From DSWT01 sp035373625 (GTDB lineage: Bacteria > Chloroflexota > Anaerolineae > B4-G1 > SLSP01): a stretch of DNA of 64,000 bases. Shown here in pieces: positions 25,412-33,972 of this stretch. Location of the stretch: contig DAOSNS010000024.1 in assembly GCA_035373625.1 (NCBI GenBank), positions 1 to 64,000 of the forward strand, read 5' to 3'. Position 1 is the first letter of the stretch; each line of letters opens with the position of its first letter. The notes under the pieces are model-generated. The model ran no database searches. It saw nothing but the letters and a program-made list of their open reading frames with translations, and was not told where the DNA came from. The position numbers and the translations under genes are program-made.

Positions 25412-25441
25412 AAAACGGGGCCACGGCAGGCCCCGTTTTTT
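25412..25441. terminator. Bidirectional rho-independent terminator
   Basis: ACGGGGCC, loop ACGGCA, GGCCCCGT followed by six T on the plus strand; the minus strand reads the same stem followed by four T. It ends the plus-strand lipoprotein gene and probably the minus-strand permease operon ending at 25534. Confidence 0.9.
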
Positions 25442-25533
25442 GGTGTGCATGGCGACTAAAAACGACGCACTCTCTAGCTTGACACGCACCTGACAACGCG
25501 ACTACACGACTACACGACGACGCGACCTGATAA

Positions 25534-26541
25534 CTATATCGTCTGCTCCGACTTATGAAAACTCAGACGCGGGTCCAGCGCATCGCGCAGCCCATCACCG
25601 AGCAGATTGAAAGCCAGCACCGTAATCATAATCGCCAGGCCGGGGTAAAAGACCAGGTGCGGCGCGGTGAAGACCTGATTGCGCTCCGAACCGAGCATCG
25701 AACCCCATTCCGGCGTCGGCGGCTGCGCCCCCAGTCCCAGGAATGACAGGGCTGCCGCCTCCAGGATCGCCCCCGCAATGCCGAGTGTCCCCTGGACGAT
25801 CAACGGCGAAAGCGCGTTGGGCAAAATGCGTGCAAACAATAGCCATAGCGGGCCTGCGCCGAGCGCGCGGGACGCTTCCACAAAATTCTGCTCCTTGAGT
25901 GACAGGACGCTGGCGCGTACCACACGCGCATAAATGGGGATATTGACGATGGCAATGGCTAACAGCGCGTTTTGCAGGCCCCGGCCCAACACGTTGACAA
26001 TCGCAATGGCCAGAAGCAGTGAGGGAAAGGCCATCAGCACATCCATCAGCCGCATGATGACGTTATCAACCCAGCCACCCGCATACCCCGCAACCGCCCC
26101 CAACACCGTCCCCACGAGGATTGCAAAGCCGATGGTCGTGAAGCCGATGAAGAGCGAGACGCGCGTGCCGTAAATCACACGGCTGAACTGGTCACGCACA
26201 TTGCCATCAATGCCCATCCAATGCTGCGGCTGATCGGCCGGACACCCCAGCAGGTGAATACACGGCGCCTGACGTTTCTTCACCGGTTCGACCCCGATCA
26301 AGACCTGTTCGGGGTCGTAGGGCGCAATAAGAGGCGCAAAAATGGCGATCAAAATCAGCGTCCCCAGGATGACCATGCCGACAATCGCGGAGCGCTGATG
26401 AAAGATACGGCGCAACATCAAGCGCCACAAACTGTTCGCACGGTAATCCTGAAAGCTATGGTTCAGGGCTATGCGGTCTGCCTGCTTGTAGGATTCGAGC
26501 TTTGTTTCTGGGGGAGGAGGTTCTTCAGTCGTTGTGGCCAT
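25534..26541 (-). CDS. Peptide/nickel-type ABC transporter permease, DppC/OppC family
   Basis: A 335-aa inner-membrane permease. A 65-residue cytoplasmic start is followed by the first helix (SAIVGMVILGTLILIAIFAPLIAPYDP), the typical DppC N-terminus, and the TM domain with GTRVSLFIGFTTIGFAILVGTVLGAVAGY. The ATPase-contact EAA-like loop is VEASRALGAGPLWLLFARILPNA. ATG at 26541 is preferred over the codon at 26580 because GAGGT lies 8 bp upstream and just after the upstream stop. A 34-residue Cys-containing loop (KKRQAPCIHLLGCPADQP..) near residue 90 is longer than in the standard family. It pairs with the DppB-like permease; no ATPase gene is adjacent. Confidence 0.92.
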   Translation of the reverse strand: MATTTEEPPPPETKLESYKQADRIALNHSFQDYRANSLWRLMLRRIFHQRSAIVGMVILGTLILIAIFAPLIAPYDPEQVLIGVEPVKKRQAPCIHLLGCPADQPQHWMGIDGNVRDQFSRVIYGTRVSLFIGFTTIGFAILVGTVLGAVAGYAGGWVDNVIMRLMDVLMAFPSLLLAIAIVNVLGRGLQNALLAIAIVNIPIYARVVRASVLSLKEQNFVEASRALGAGPLWLLFARILPNALSPLIVQGTLGIAGAILEAAALSFLGLGAQPPTPEWGSMLGSERNQVFTAPHLVFYPGLAIMITVLAFNLLGDGLRDALDPRLSFHKSEQTI

Positions 26542-26554
26542 GGGGATTACCTCA

Positions 26555-27634
26555 TCAGTCAAGTTTGATGCGTGGATCAATGAGCACGTAGGAAAGGTCT
26601 ACCAGCAGGTTCATCCCCACGTAGCCGATGGCAATCACCAGCGTAAACGCCTGGACAATGGGGTAATCGCGTGCGGTGATGGCCTCATACAACATCCGCC
26701 CTACACCGGCCAATCCGAAGATCGTCTCGGTAAGCACTGCACCGGCGAAAATCGTCCCCAGTTCCAGGCCGATGATGGTGAAAACCGGCAGGAGCGCATT
26801 GCGGAAGGCATGCTTGAACACCACTTTGGGTTTGGGCAAACCTTTGGCCCGCGCCGTGCGGATATAATCCAGCCCCAAAACTTCAAGCATGCTCGACCGC
26901 GTCATCCGTGCGATGATGGACATAGGAATCGTGCACAGCGCCACCGCGGGCAGGATGAGATGTTGGATGGCGTCCCAAAGAATCCGCCAATCGAAGGTGA
27001 TGAGGGAATTCAAAATGTACATATTGGAGATAAACTCGTAGATGTGAAATTTCAGCGACTCGGGATCGCTGACCAGGTTATAAACCTCATAGAAGGGAAC
27101 CGCCGCCAGACCGGCGCTGAGACGTCCCGATGGCGGCAACCAGAATGGCGTATCCTTGAGCAGCAGCGCAAACACATAGGCCAGCATCAGCCCCAGCCAA
27201 TAGACAGGCATCGAGACACCGATGTTGGCGATCACCATAGTGATAATATCGGCGAGCGAGTTGCTATACACGGCGGAAATGATCCCCAGCGGAATACCCA
27301 CCACCACGGCCAGAAAGATAGCAATAAGCCCCAGTTCGATGGTCATCGGCAAACGCTCGATGAGGATGACGCTGACCGGACGGCTGTAGCGGATCGAATC
27401 GCCGAAATCGCCTTTGAGCACGTCGCGCATGTAGATGCCAAATTGGACATAGATCGGTTTGTCCAGGCCGTGCTCGTGGATAAAACGCTCACACACTTCC
27501 CGGGTTGCCTTTTCGCCCAGGATAGCCTTGCACGGGTCGCCGGGGATCAACCGTGCCAGCACAAATGTCACCAAAAGGATACCGAATAAGACCGGAATCG
27601 CCAACAACAGTCTACGCACAATATATTGGAACAT
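26555..27634 (-). CDS. Peptide/nickel-type ABC transporter permease, DppB/OppB family
   Basis: A 359-aa permease. The start FQYIVRRLLLAIPVLFGILLVTFVLARLIPGDPC is the classic DppB N-terminus, followed by LDKPIYVQFGIYMRDVLKGDFG.SIRYSRPV. TM helices lie around 100-130, 140-160, 240-265, 285-315 and 330-350. The EAA loop is YIRTARAKGLPKPKVVFKHAFRNALLPV, which docks on the ATPase. It lies 13 bp upstream of DppC. A 153-bp gap with a large hairpin (27687-27750) separates it from the binding-protein gene upstream, a usual way to lower permease expression relative to the binding protein. Confidence 0.93.
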   Translation of the reverse strand: MFQYIVRRLLLAIPVLFGILLVTFVLARLIPGDPCKAILGEKATREVCERFIHEHGLDKPIYVQFGIYMRDVLKGDFGDSIRYSRPVSVILIERLPMTIELGLIAIFLAVVVGIPLGIISAVYSNSLADIITMVIANIGVSMPVYWLGLMLAYVFALLLKDTPFWLPPSGRLSAGLAAVPFYEVYNLVSDPESLKFHIYEFISNMYILNSLITFDWRILWDAIQHLILPAVALCTIPMSIIARMTRSSMLEVLGLDYIRTARAKGLPKPKVVFKHAFRNALLPVFTIIGLELGTIFAGAVLTETIFGLAGVGRMLYEAITARDYPIVQAFTLVIAIGYVGMNLLVDLSYVLIDPRIKLD

Positions 27635-27686
27635 ACTATGAGTCTTTCAGGAAAACAATGTGGGCAGGATGCACATCCTCTATAAT

Positions 27687-27750
27687 GATGCGTGAAACGT
27701 GAAACGTGATGCGCTGGCTTGCGACAGGCTCACGTTTCACGTTTCGCATC
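27687..27750. repeat. Long inverted repeat between binding-protein and permease genes
   Basis: GATGCGTGAAACGTGAAACG.. (27687-27709) pairs with TCACGTTTCACGTTTCGCATC (27730-27750) around a 20-nt loop. Each arm holds two direct copies of GAAACGT. In the minus-strand transcript this makes a stable hairpin, probably protecting the upstream mRNA or stopping part of transcription. Confidence 0.75.
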
Positions 27751-27787
27751 TTGCGTTTTATGGCTTTACGTTCTATTCCAAACGCGC

Positions 27788-29476
27788 TTACTCACCCGCG
27801 TTCATCAACCCATCCCACAGATAGCTGTAGTACTCGAACGCACCGGTGTTGCCTTTGTGGTTGGGATCGGCAGCGTTGATGCCCGCCGACCACGACGCCA
27901 CCACATCGTTGGCGTCGAAATCCGAGCCATCGTGGAACTTCACGCCGGCGCGCAGTTTACAAACCCATTCTGTGAGGTCGGCGTTGGGTTCACAGGAGGT
28001 TGCCAATGCCGGCACCACCTCCCCCGAATCCTCAGCATAGTCAAACAGCGGCTCGAGGATTTGCTCGCAAGCAGCCAGGGATTCCCCATCACTCTCGTCG
28101 GCACAATAGAGGCTGATCGGCTCGGCATTCTGCATGAAGACGAGGGTATCCTTGCCGGGATCCATGAGCTGGAATTTAGGCGAACGGAAGGGCGGCACAT
28201 GCGCATTCTTCACCGTCTTGAGCGCGGCGTTGGCCGACGCGCCGTGGGCTATGGGCACCATCGGCACGAGTTCGCGGATGGCGTTGTTGGCCGTCACGTA
28301 ATAGGATTCAGCCTCCTTCGGATCGGCAATCTGCGCGCCCTTCAACAGAGCTTCGTAGATTTCGGGATGTGGCGTGCCGAACTGCGGATTTTCCTTGCTG
28401 AAGTGGAAGTCCAGGAAGTTGGTGATATGCGGATAGTCCGCGCCCCAGCCCAGCAAGTAGAGGCCGTCCAACCGACCACCGGTGGATTCATCAATGAACT
28501 CGCCTGATTCCATCACCACGACTTCGGCCTCGATGCCCAGATTTTGTTTGAGCTGCGTCTGGATTTCCACAGCGACCAGGCCCGGTTCCGGAAGATAAGC
28601 GCGGAACACATCGCGGTAGTAAATCTTGGTCTTGAAGCCGTTGGGGAAACCGGCCTCGGCCAACAGGGCCTTGGCTTTAGCCGCGTCGAACTCGTACCAG
28701 GGATCACCGGTACACCCATTAGGGATGCTGCATGGCGTGAAGTGCGAGGCCACTTCGGAGCCTTCAGGATAGAAGTTCTCCACGATGCGCTTGCGATCCA
28801 GCCCCATCGCAATCGCCTGCCGTACTTTCACATTGTTGAACGGCTCGAAGGTGTTGGTCATCCCTACATAGAAGATGTTGGGGACTTCCGCACGCAGGAG
28901 CTGCAGGTTGGGATCGTTTTCGACCTTACTGTAATCATCCGGGCTGAGGAGGGTAATGTAATCCACCGTGCCGGATTGCAGCTCCAACAGGCGCGCTGCC
29001 CCTTCGGTGGCCCAACGGAAGACGAGTTTTTCCGCAATCGCTTTCTTTCCCCAATAGTTATCGTTGCGCTTCATCACGATGCTGTCGCCGCGGTTCCAGC
29101 TTTCCAGCATATACGGGCCGGTGCCGATGGGCTTGGACAGCAGTTCGCCGGCGCCGCCGTTCTTCTCAATCCATTCTTTGGGCTGGATGGCAAAGGGGAT
29201 GAAGGCAACTTTCGCCATAAAGGCCGGGTCGGGTTTGCACAGGCTGAACTTTACCGTCAGCTCATCTACTGCCGCAATTTCCTTCATCTTGCCGCCGTAG
29301 CTGCAATCCGGTACCGAAATGGACATCGGCACAAAAGGCGGTTTGGGCGGGGTAGTCGCCGTAGGCTGCGCGGCGGGGGTTGGCGCGGCCGTTGGGGTAG
29401 CTTTACAGGCCGACAGGCTCAAGGTGACGAGGATAAAGAGGCACATGAACACATACAACAATGATCGGCGTTTCAT
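27788..29476 (-). CDS. Peptide-type ABC substrate-binding lipoprotein, circularly permuted SBP_bac_5
   Basis: A 562-aa lipoprotein: signal peptide with lipobox LSAC (Cys24), then an Ala/Thr/Pro linker. Domain order is unusual. The mature protein begins with a segment that is normally about 120 residues into DppA-type proteins (AAVDELTVKFSLCKPDPAF, then IGTGPYMLESWNRGDS and NDNYWGKK). It runs through VRQAIAMGLDRKRIV to the usual C-terminal region (VPMVPIAHGASANA..), and then continues into what is normally the N-terminus (DTLVFMQNAEPISL.., VCKLRAGVKFHDGSDFDANDVV). All parts appear once, so this is a permutation, not a fusion. ATG at 29476 follows GGAGGAG. Likely ligand: oligopeptides or similar, by family. 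Confidence 0.88.
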   Translation of the reverse strand: MKRRSLLYVFMCLFILVTLSLSACKATPTAAPTPAAQPTATTPPKPPFVPMSISVPDCSYGGKMKEIAAVDELTVKFSLCKPDPAFMAKVAFIPFAIQPKEWIEKNGGAGELLSKPIGTGPYMLESWNRGDSIVMKRNDNYWGKKAIAEKLVFRWATEGAARLLELQSGTVDYITLLSPDDYSKVENDPNLQLLRAEVPNIFYVGMTNTFEPFNNVKVRQAIAMGLDRKRIVENFYPEGSEVASHFTPCSIPNGCTGDPWYEFDAAKAKALLAEAGFPNGFKTKIYYRDVFRAYLPEPGLVAVEIQTQLKQNLGIEAEVVVMESGEFIDESTGGRLDGLYLLGWGADYPHITNFLDFHFSKENPQFGTPHPEIYEALLKGAQIADPKEAESYYVTANNAIRELVPMVPIAHGASANAALKTVKNAHVPPFRSPKFQLMDPGKDTLVFMQNAEPISLYCADESDGESLAACEQILEPLFDYAEDSGEVVPALATSCEPNADLTEWVCKLRAGVKFHDGSDFDANDVVASWSAGINAADPNHKGNTGAFEYYSYLWDGLMNAGE

Positions 29477-29623
29477 ACTTCTCCTCCTTGAAGATAGAAC
29501 GTTTGAATAAAACTGTTCGGGCACCGGAGGCCGACTATCATCCCTTCGGATCATAACCTCCTTTCACATAAACAACTTCCGAAGCTGGTTTGGATGAGAA
29601 ATCGGCAGGTGCTTAATAGAAAA

Positions 29624-29651
29624 ATTATAATGAGTCTATGAGACTTGTCAA
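29624..29651 (-). promoter_or_regulatory. Strong promoter of the ABC transporter operon
   Basis: Perfect TTGACA (29651-29646), 16-bp spacer and perfect TATAAT (29629-29624). The leader to the ATG at 29476 is about 140 nt and contains a second Shine-Dalgarno/ATG (29554) in the same frame. Confidence 0.78.
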
Positions 29652-29768
29652 CTGTACACCGGATGTTTGTCATAGGGTCACCGGCTCTACGACTTATTGA
29701 CCGTGGTCAAGCTCTGCCGATTGACGCAAGCTCTGAGGGGATTCTACATCGTGGTAGAAATCTTACAT

Positions 29769-30761
29769 CGGTTAGCTATGCTTGAAGCGGATAGACCGGA
29801 GACGCCGAACGAGAAACTGGCGTTCCCCTTGGAGCTATTTGAGGAGCGGTTTAACTCGGTTAGCTATGCTTATATCGGTTAGCTATGCTTGAAGCGGATC
29901 GCCAGATCCGCGGTTTTGGATGTTACGCCGGGATATGGCGATCCCCCAGCGGATAAACCGGAGACGCCGAACGGGGAACTGGCGTTCCCCTTGAAGCTAT
30001 TTGAGGAGCGGTTTAACTCGGTTAGCTATGCTTATATCGGTTAGCTATGCTTGAAGCGGATCGCCAGATCCGCGGTTTTGGATGCTACGCCGGGATATGG
30101 CGATCCCCCAGCGGATAGACCGGAGACGTCGAACGGGGAACTGGCGTTCCCCTTGAAGCTATTTGAGGAGCGATTTAACTCGGTTAGCTATGCTTATATC
30201 GGTTAGCTATGCTTGAAGCGGATCGCCAGATCCGCGGTTTTGGATGCTACGCCGGGATATGGCGATCCCCCAGCGGATAGACCGGAGACGTCGAACGGGG
30301 AACTGGCGTTCCCCTTGAAGCTATTTGAGGAGCGATTTAACTCGGTTAGCTATGCTTATATCGGTTAGCTATGCTTGAAGCGGATCGCCAGATCCGCGGT
30401 CTTGGATGCTACGCCGGGATATGGCGATCCCCCAGCGGATAGACCGGAGACGCCGAACGGGGAACTGGCGTTCCCCTTGGAGCTATTTGAGGAGCGATTT
30501 AACTCGGTTAGCTATGCTTAAAGCGGATAGACACGCCGAACGGGGAACTGGCGTTCCCCTTGGAGCTATTGAGGAGCGGGTTAACTCGGTTAGCTATGCT
30601 TGAAGCGGATAGACCGGAGACGCCGAACGGGGAACTGGCGTTCCCCTTGGAGCTATTTGAGGAGCGATTTAACTCGGTTAGCTATGCTTGAAGCGGATAG
30701 ACCGGAGACGTCGAACGGGGAACTGGCGTTCCCCTTGAAGCTATTTGAGGAGCGGTTTAAC
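29769..30761. repeat. Tandem repeat array, eight units of 82-162 bp
   Basis: Units start with CGGTTAGCTATGCTT at 29769, 29857, 30019, 30181, 30343, 30505, 30587 and 30675. Lengths are 88, 162, 162, 162, 162, 82, 88 and about 87 bp. The long unit is the short one plus a 74-bp insert holding GCGGATCGCCAGATCCGC. Every unit has GGGGAACTGGCGTTCCCC. Copies differ by only a few bases. Short open frames inside share one repeated peptide and are not credible genes. The array fills most of the 1.3-kb gap between 29477 and 30787; positions 29652-29768 show nothing recognisable. Confidence 0.95.
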
Positions 30762-30787
30762 CAGGAAGTTATTTGCGCTATGCGGGA

Positions 30788-31393
30788 TTAGCGTTTGAAT
30801 CTGGGCAGTTGCGAAATCGTCGCGCGGATGATGCCGACGAGATCGCGGGATTTGGCCTTCCTGGCGAGCTGCAAGGCTCTGTTGAGATAGGATTTCGCCC
30901 TGACCGGGTTGCCGTGTTGGGCATAAATGATCGCCAGGTTGCGGATCGTCTTCGCCTGGCCCTCTAAATCTCCCTGGGCTTCACGGATGGCGAGCGCGGC
31001 CTCGTAGACTTCGGCGGCTTTAGACCAATCCCCCAGGCCGTTGTAGGCCGAGGCGATATTGTTAAGCGTGGTCGCTTCTGCTTCCCGGTCACCGCTCTCC
31101 TGAAGCATGCGGTGCGCCGGTTCCAGTGTCTCCAGCGCCTGCGCCCACTCCTTGCGCGCCAGGTAGACGCTGGCGATGTTGTTCAGCGCCTCGGCCTGCC
31201 CGGCTATGTCGCCGGCTTCTTCCTGCAAAGCGTGGACTTGCCGGTAGACATCAAGGGCTGCTTCCCAGGCATTTGCCGCCAGATGCTCACGCGCCTGCTT
31301 GTTCAGCGCTTCGATCTGCGCGGCGCGCGGATCGGGGGTCTCCTGTGCGATGCTATTTTCGGTCTCTTCGATGGTCACGTCTTCTTCTAACAT
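30788..31393 (-). CDS. TPR-repeat protein
   Basis: A 201-aa soluble protein with an acidic, low-complexity start (about 1-25) and about four tetratricopeptide repeats: AREHLAANAWEAALDVYRQVHALQEEAG, AEALNNIASVYLARKEWAQALETLEPA, ATTLNNIASAYNGLGDWSKAAEVYEAA, AKTIRNLAIIYAQHGNPVRAKSYLNRA. TPRs bind partner proteins; no catalytic domain or signal peptide is present. It is the last gene of the minus-strand operon that begins at 35788, lying 42 bp after the L,D-transpeptidase gene. The array at 29769-30761 lies immediately downstream. Function unknown beyond scaffolding. Confidence 0.82.
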   Translation of the reverse strand: MLEEDVTIEETENSIAQETPDPRAAQIEALNKQAREHLAANAWEAALDVYRQVHALQEEAGDIAGQAEALNNIASVYLARKEWAQALETLEPAHRMLQESGDREAEATTLNNIASAYNGLGDWSKAAEVYEAALAIREAQGDLEGQAKTIRNLAIIYAQHGNPVRAKSYLNRALQLARKAKSRDLVGIIRATISQLPRFKR

Positions 31394-31435
31394 AAAACTC
31401 TCCCTGGAAAAGTCGTTGGAACGTCATCGGCCTGC

Positions 31436-32461
31436 TTACGCGATGATGACGACGCGCGTGCCTTCTTCGGGCTTCGCGCAGCGGTAAGTGTACAGTTCGT
31501 AGGGGACGAAAGGGTCAACCCACCGGAAAACCCAGCGCGCGGCGCGGTTCGGCACATTGAGACAGCCATGACTGTGACGGCGTCCATAGTCATTATGCCA
31601 GTAGGTACCGTGAATCGCCACCCCGGATTCGGTAAAGTAAGAAGGGAACGCCACCCCAACCAGGTCATAATCCTCGCCGATCATACGCTGGGTATGGCGC
31701 TTATAGAGGATGCGGAACTCACCCAACGGCGTGGCCGTGTTCGACAAGCCGGAAGCGACCGGTGTGGAGAAAACCGGCGTCTGGCCTTCAAAACAGGTGA
31801 GCATTTGGTCACTGATGTCAACTTGCACCCATTTATCGGGATGGCCGGGCGAGATGGGGGCCAGGTCCTCACGGGTGATGGGGCGCAGCATATTCGCCGG
31901 GACGTAAGGGCCGGGTGCCCAGGCGATCCCTTCCTGAAGCTGATACCACCATGCCCCTCCTTCATCTTGCACCGCAGCGACGACACGATACGTGGTTTCG
32001 TAATACAGGCGGCGCACGGTATACGGTGAATTCGGCGCCGGACGGCTGATGGCGATGGGCACGGTCACCTCGGCCCAAAAACCGGGCGGCGCGACCTCGG
32101 TGATAACCGGTTGCAGGATGTTCTCGGAGGGATGAACGTATCCGCTGTGGATGAAGCCACCTTCGGTGTAGTACCAGATGGGATTGCTCGGCCAGGGCGC
32201 TTCGCCGACCAGCATGGCTTTCAGGGGGATCACTTCGTCGTGCGTTTTCCACTCGACAACTTGCGCCGTAGGCGCGGGCGCCTTGCGAATGGCTTCGCGG
32301 GTGCTGATGATGCGCCCCAGGGACGCCGGCGGCGGCAGGAACTCCGGCAAAGGATCGAACTCTATCGAGCCGGCAAGAACCGGCCTGTTTGGCCATAACA
32401 ACCAGGCCAGCGCTGCACCACTCAATTTTAAGAATTGTCGGCGATCGAAAGATGATCTCAT
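31436..32461 (-). CDS. L,D-transpeptidase (YkuD) with Tat signal
   Basis: A 341-aa exported enzyme expected to form 3-3 cross-links in peptidoglycan or attach proteins to it. The N-terminus RRQFLKLSGAALAWLLW is a twin-arginine signal, unusual but known for YkuD proteins. The middle (about 60-200) has SH3-like repeats (PHSGYVHPSEN-like and ..YRVVAAVQDEGGAWWYQLQEG). The catalytic domain (about 220-335) has MLTCFEG, the His in AIHGTYWHNDYG and SHGCLN with nucleophile Cys300. AAGGAG lies before the ATG at 32461. It is in one operon with the MFS transporter (13 bp) and the TPR gene. Confidence 0.92.
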   Translation of the reverse strand: MRSSFDRRQFLKLSGAALAWLLWPNRPVLAGSIEFDPLPEFLPPPASLGRIISTREAIRKAPAPTAQVVEWKTHDEVIPLKAMLVGEAPWPSNPIWYYTEGGFIHSGYVHPSENILQPVITEVAPPGFWAEVTVPIAISRPAPNSPYTVRRLYYETTYRVVAAVQDEGGAWWYQLQEGIAWAPGPYVPANMLRPITREDLAPISPGHPDKWVQVDISDQMLTCFEGQTPVFSTPVASGLSNTATPLGEFRILYKRHTQRMIGEDYDLVGVAFPSYFTESGVAIHGTYWHNDYGRRHSHGCLNVPNRAARWVFRWVDPFVPYELYTYRCAKPEEGTRVVIIA

Positions 32462-32474
32462 GAGAACTCCTTTA

Positions 32475-33938
32475 TCAGCGTTCTATGGGCACAGCGGAGG
32501 CGCGGGCCTGACGGCGCGCCTCGCGTTGTTGGCGACGGGCCAGCAACCGCCGCACACGGTCATGCTGTTTGCGATCCAGCGGATAAAACCATGCCACAAC
32601 CATCACCCCTATCAACAACAGAGCGCCCACCGGCCCGGTGAGGATGCGAATCCCCCAAATGGCGGCTTCGGGCTGCGTGAATTGGGTCACACCTTCGGGC
32701 GGAACCCGATAGCCTAACCAGCCAAGCACTTGCAGTGCCACAAAAATGGCAATGGCAGTGGTCAACTTGCGGATGAAGTTTTTGACGCCGTAATAGATGC
32801 CTTCGTGACGCTCCCCGGTGCGCAACTCATCCCAGTCAATCACATCGGGGAAAATGGCGTCGGGCAGCACGTGCGCCGCCGAGACGCTGATGCCGATCAA
32901 CACCGACATCACCACGACCGGGGTGTACTGCTGCGGCGGCACAAAGTTCAGCGTCAGCAACAGGATCACCCACCAGCCAATGGCGATGATGTACGCCTTA
33001 CGTTTACCCAGGCGATAGGCCAGCCATGTCCACAAGGGCAGGACAATCACGGCGGTCAACAACATCGCGCCCAACACTACCGACTCGATGGGCATGCCGA
33101 TCCCCGGCACGGTTGCCAGCAGGTCACCCTGCGCAATCCAGTAGACGAGGAAATACGGCAGCACCACGCCGATCAAGTCGAACGTTACCCAGTTGAGCAT
33201 GTAGAGCGCGGTAGCGTAGCGGAAGGGGATGTTCTGCCAGGCGGTGCGCAGTGTGGCCTTGAACGAAACCATCTCCGGTAGATGCTCACTGCTCGCTCTT
33301 TCGCGCACGGTGAAGAAGATCAGCAGATAGGGGATGACCGCCGAGGCGCCGAAGAGTGCGGCGACGATCACATACCCTTGCTGCTGCGTGCCGCCGCCGG
33401 CCAGTATGGCATCCACGATCATCGGCGCGGCCACGGCGGTTACGATGGAAGCGATGAAATTGAAGAACATGCGGTAGCCGGCGAGGGATGTGCGCTCGTC
33501 GTAATCGCTGGTGATTTCAGGGGTGAGGGCGTGGAAAGGCACGATCACCAGCGTCTGAAAGGTATCGCTGAGCGCGTAAGCCAGCATCACGTGAATCATC
33601 AGCGCGATCTGGCTTTTCCACGGCGGCGCCCACCACAACATCAAAAAGGCCAGGCCGTAGGGGATGGCAAAATAGAGCAGAAAAGGCCGGCGCCGTCCCC
33701 AGCGGCTGCGCACTTTGTCACTGATGGTACCGACGAGCGGATCGTTGATTGCATCCCACAGCACGCCGATAAATGCGGCAAAGGAAGCCAGACGCGGTTC
33801 AAGCCCCACCACGTCCGTCAGGAAGATGGCATAGAAGATCTGCCGCAGCGTGTTGAAGGTTGCCATGCCCCAGTCACCGGTGCCGTAAATGATCTTGGTG
33901 AACCAGGGAAGTTTTGGTTGCGTTGCGGGAGTCTCCAT
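32475..33938 (-). CDS. MFS transporter, GPH (MelB-like) family
   Basis: A 487-aa membrane transporter of the glycoside-pentoside-hexuronide:cation symporter family. The N-terminal half shows IYGTGDWGMATFNTLRQIFYAIFLTDVVGL and the signature DAINDPLVGTISDKVRSRWGRRRPFLLY, with the Asp residues used for cation coupling in MelB. In the second half are DWDELRTGERHEGIYYGVKNFIRKL, also typical of the family. About 12 helices are expected. It probably imports a disaccharide or glycoside, though the substrate is not clear. Its neighbours (GNAT-like, L,D-transpeptidase) do not point to a sugar pathway, while a GH3 glucosidase lies 10 kb away. Confidence 0.9.
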   Translation of the reverse strand: METPATQPKLPWFTKIIYGTGDWGMATFNTLRQIFYAIFLTDVVGLEPRLASFAAFIGVLWDAINDPLVGTISDKVRSRWGRRRPFLLYFAIPYGLAFLMLWWAPPWKSQIALMIHVMLAYALSDTFQTLVIVPFHALTPEITSDYDERTSLAGYRMFFNFIASIVTAVAAPMIVDAILAGGGTQQQGYVIVAALFGASAVIPYLLIFFTVRERASSEHLPEMVSFKATLRTAWQNIPFRYATALYMLNWVTFDLIGVVLPYFLVYWIAQGDLLATVPGIGMPIESVVLGAMLLTAVIVLPLWTWLAYRLGKRKAYIIAIGWWVILLLTLNFVPPQQYTPVVVMSVLIGISVSAAHVLPDAIFPDVIDWDELRTGERHEGIYYGVKNFIRKLTTAIAIFVALQVLGWLGYRVPPEGVTQFTQPEAAIWGIRILTGPVGALLLIGVMVVAWFYPLDRKQHDRVRRLLARRQQREARRQARASAVPIER

Positions 33939-33972
33939 CGTTCGTTATGTCCTATCGTTATGTTCTGTATTC

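Noticed and set aside
29769..30761. CRISPR array
   Set aside because: Units are 82-162 bp, nearly identical throughout, without short constant repeats and unique spacers, and no cas genes are present.
29697..30791. Several 61-65-codon frames inside the tandem array
   Set aside because: They repeat the same peptide fragments because the DNA repeats; starts and ends follow the repeat period, not gene signals.
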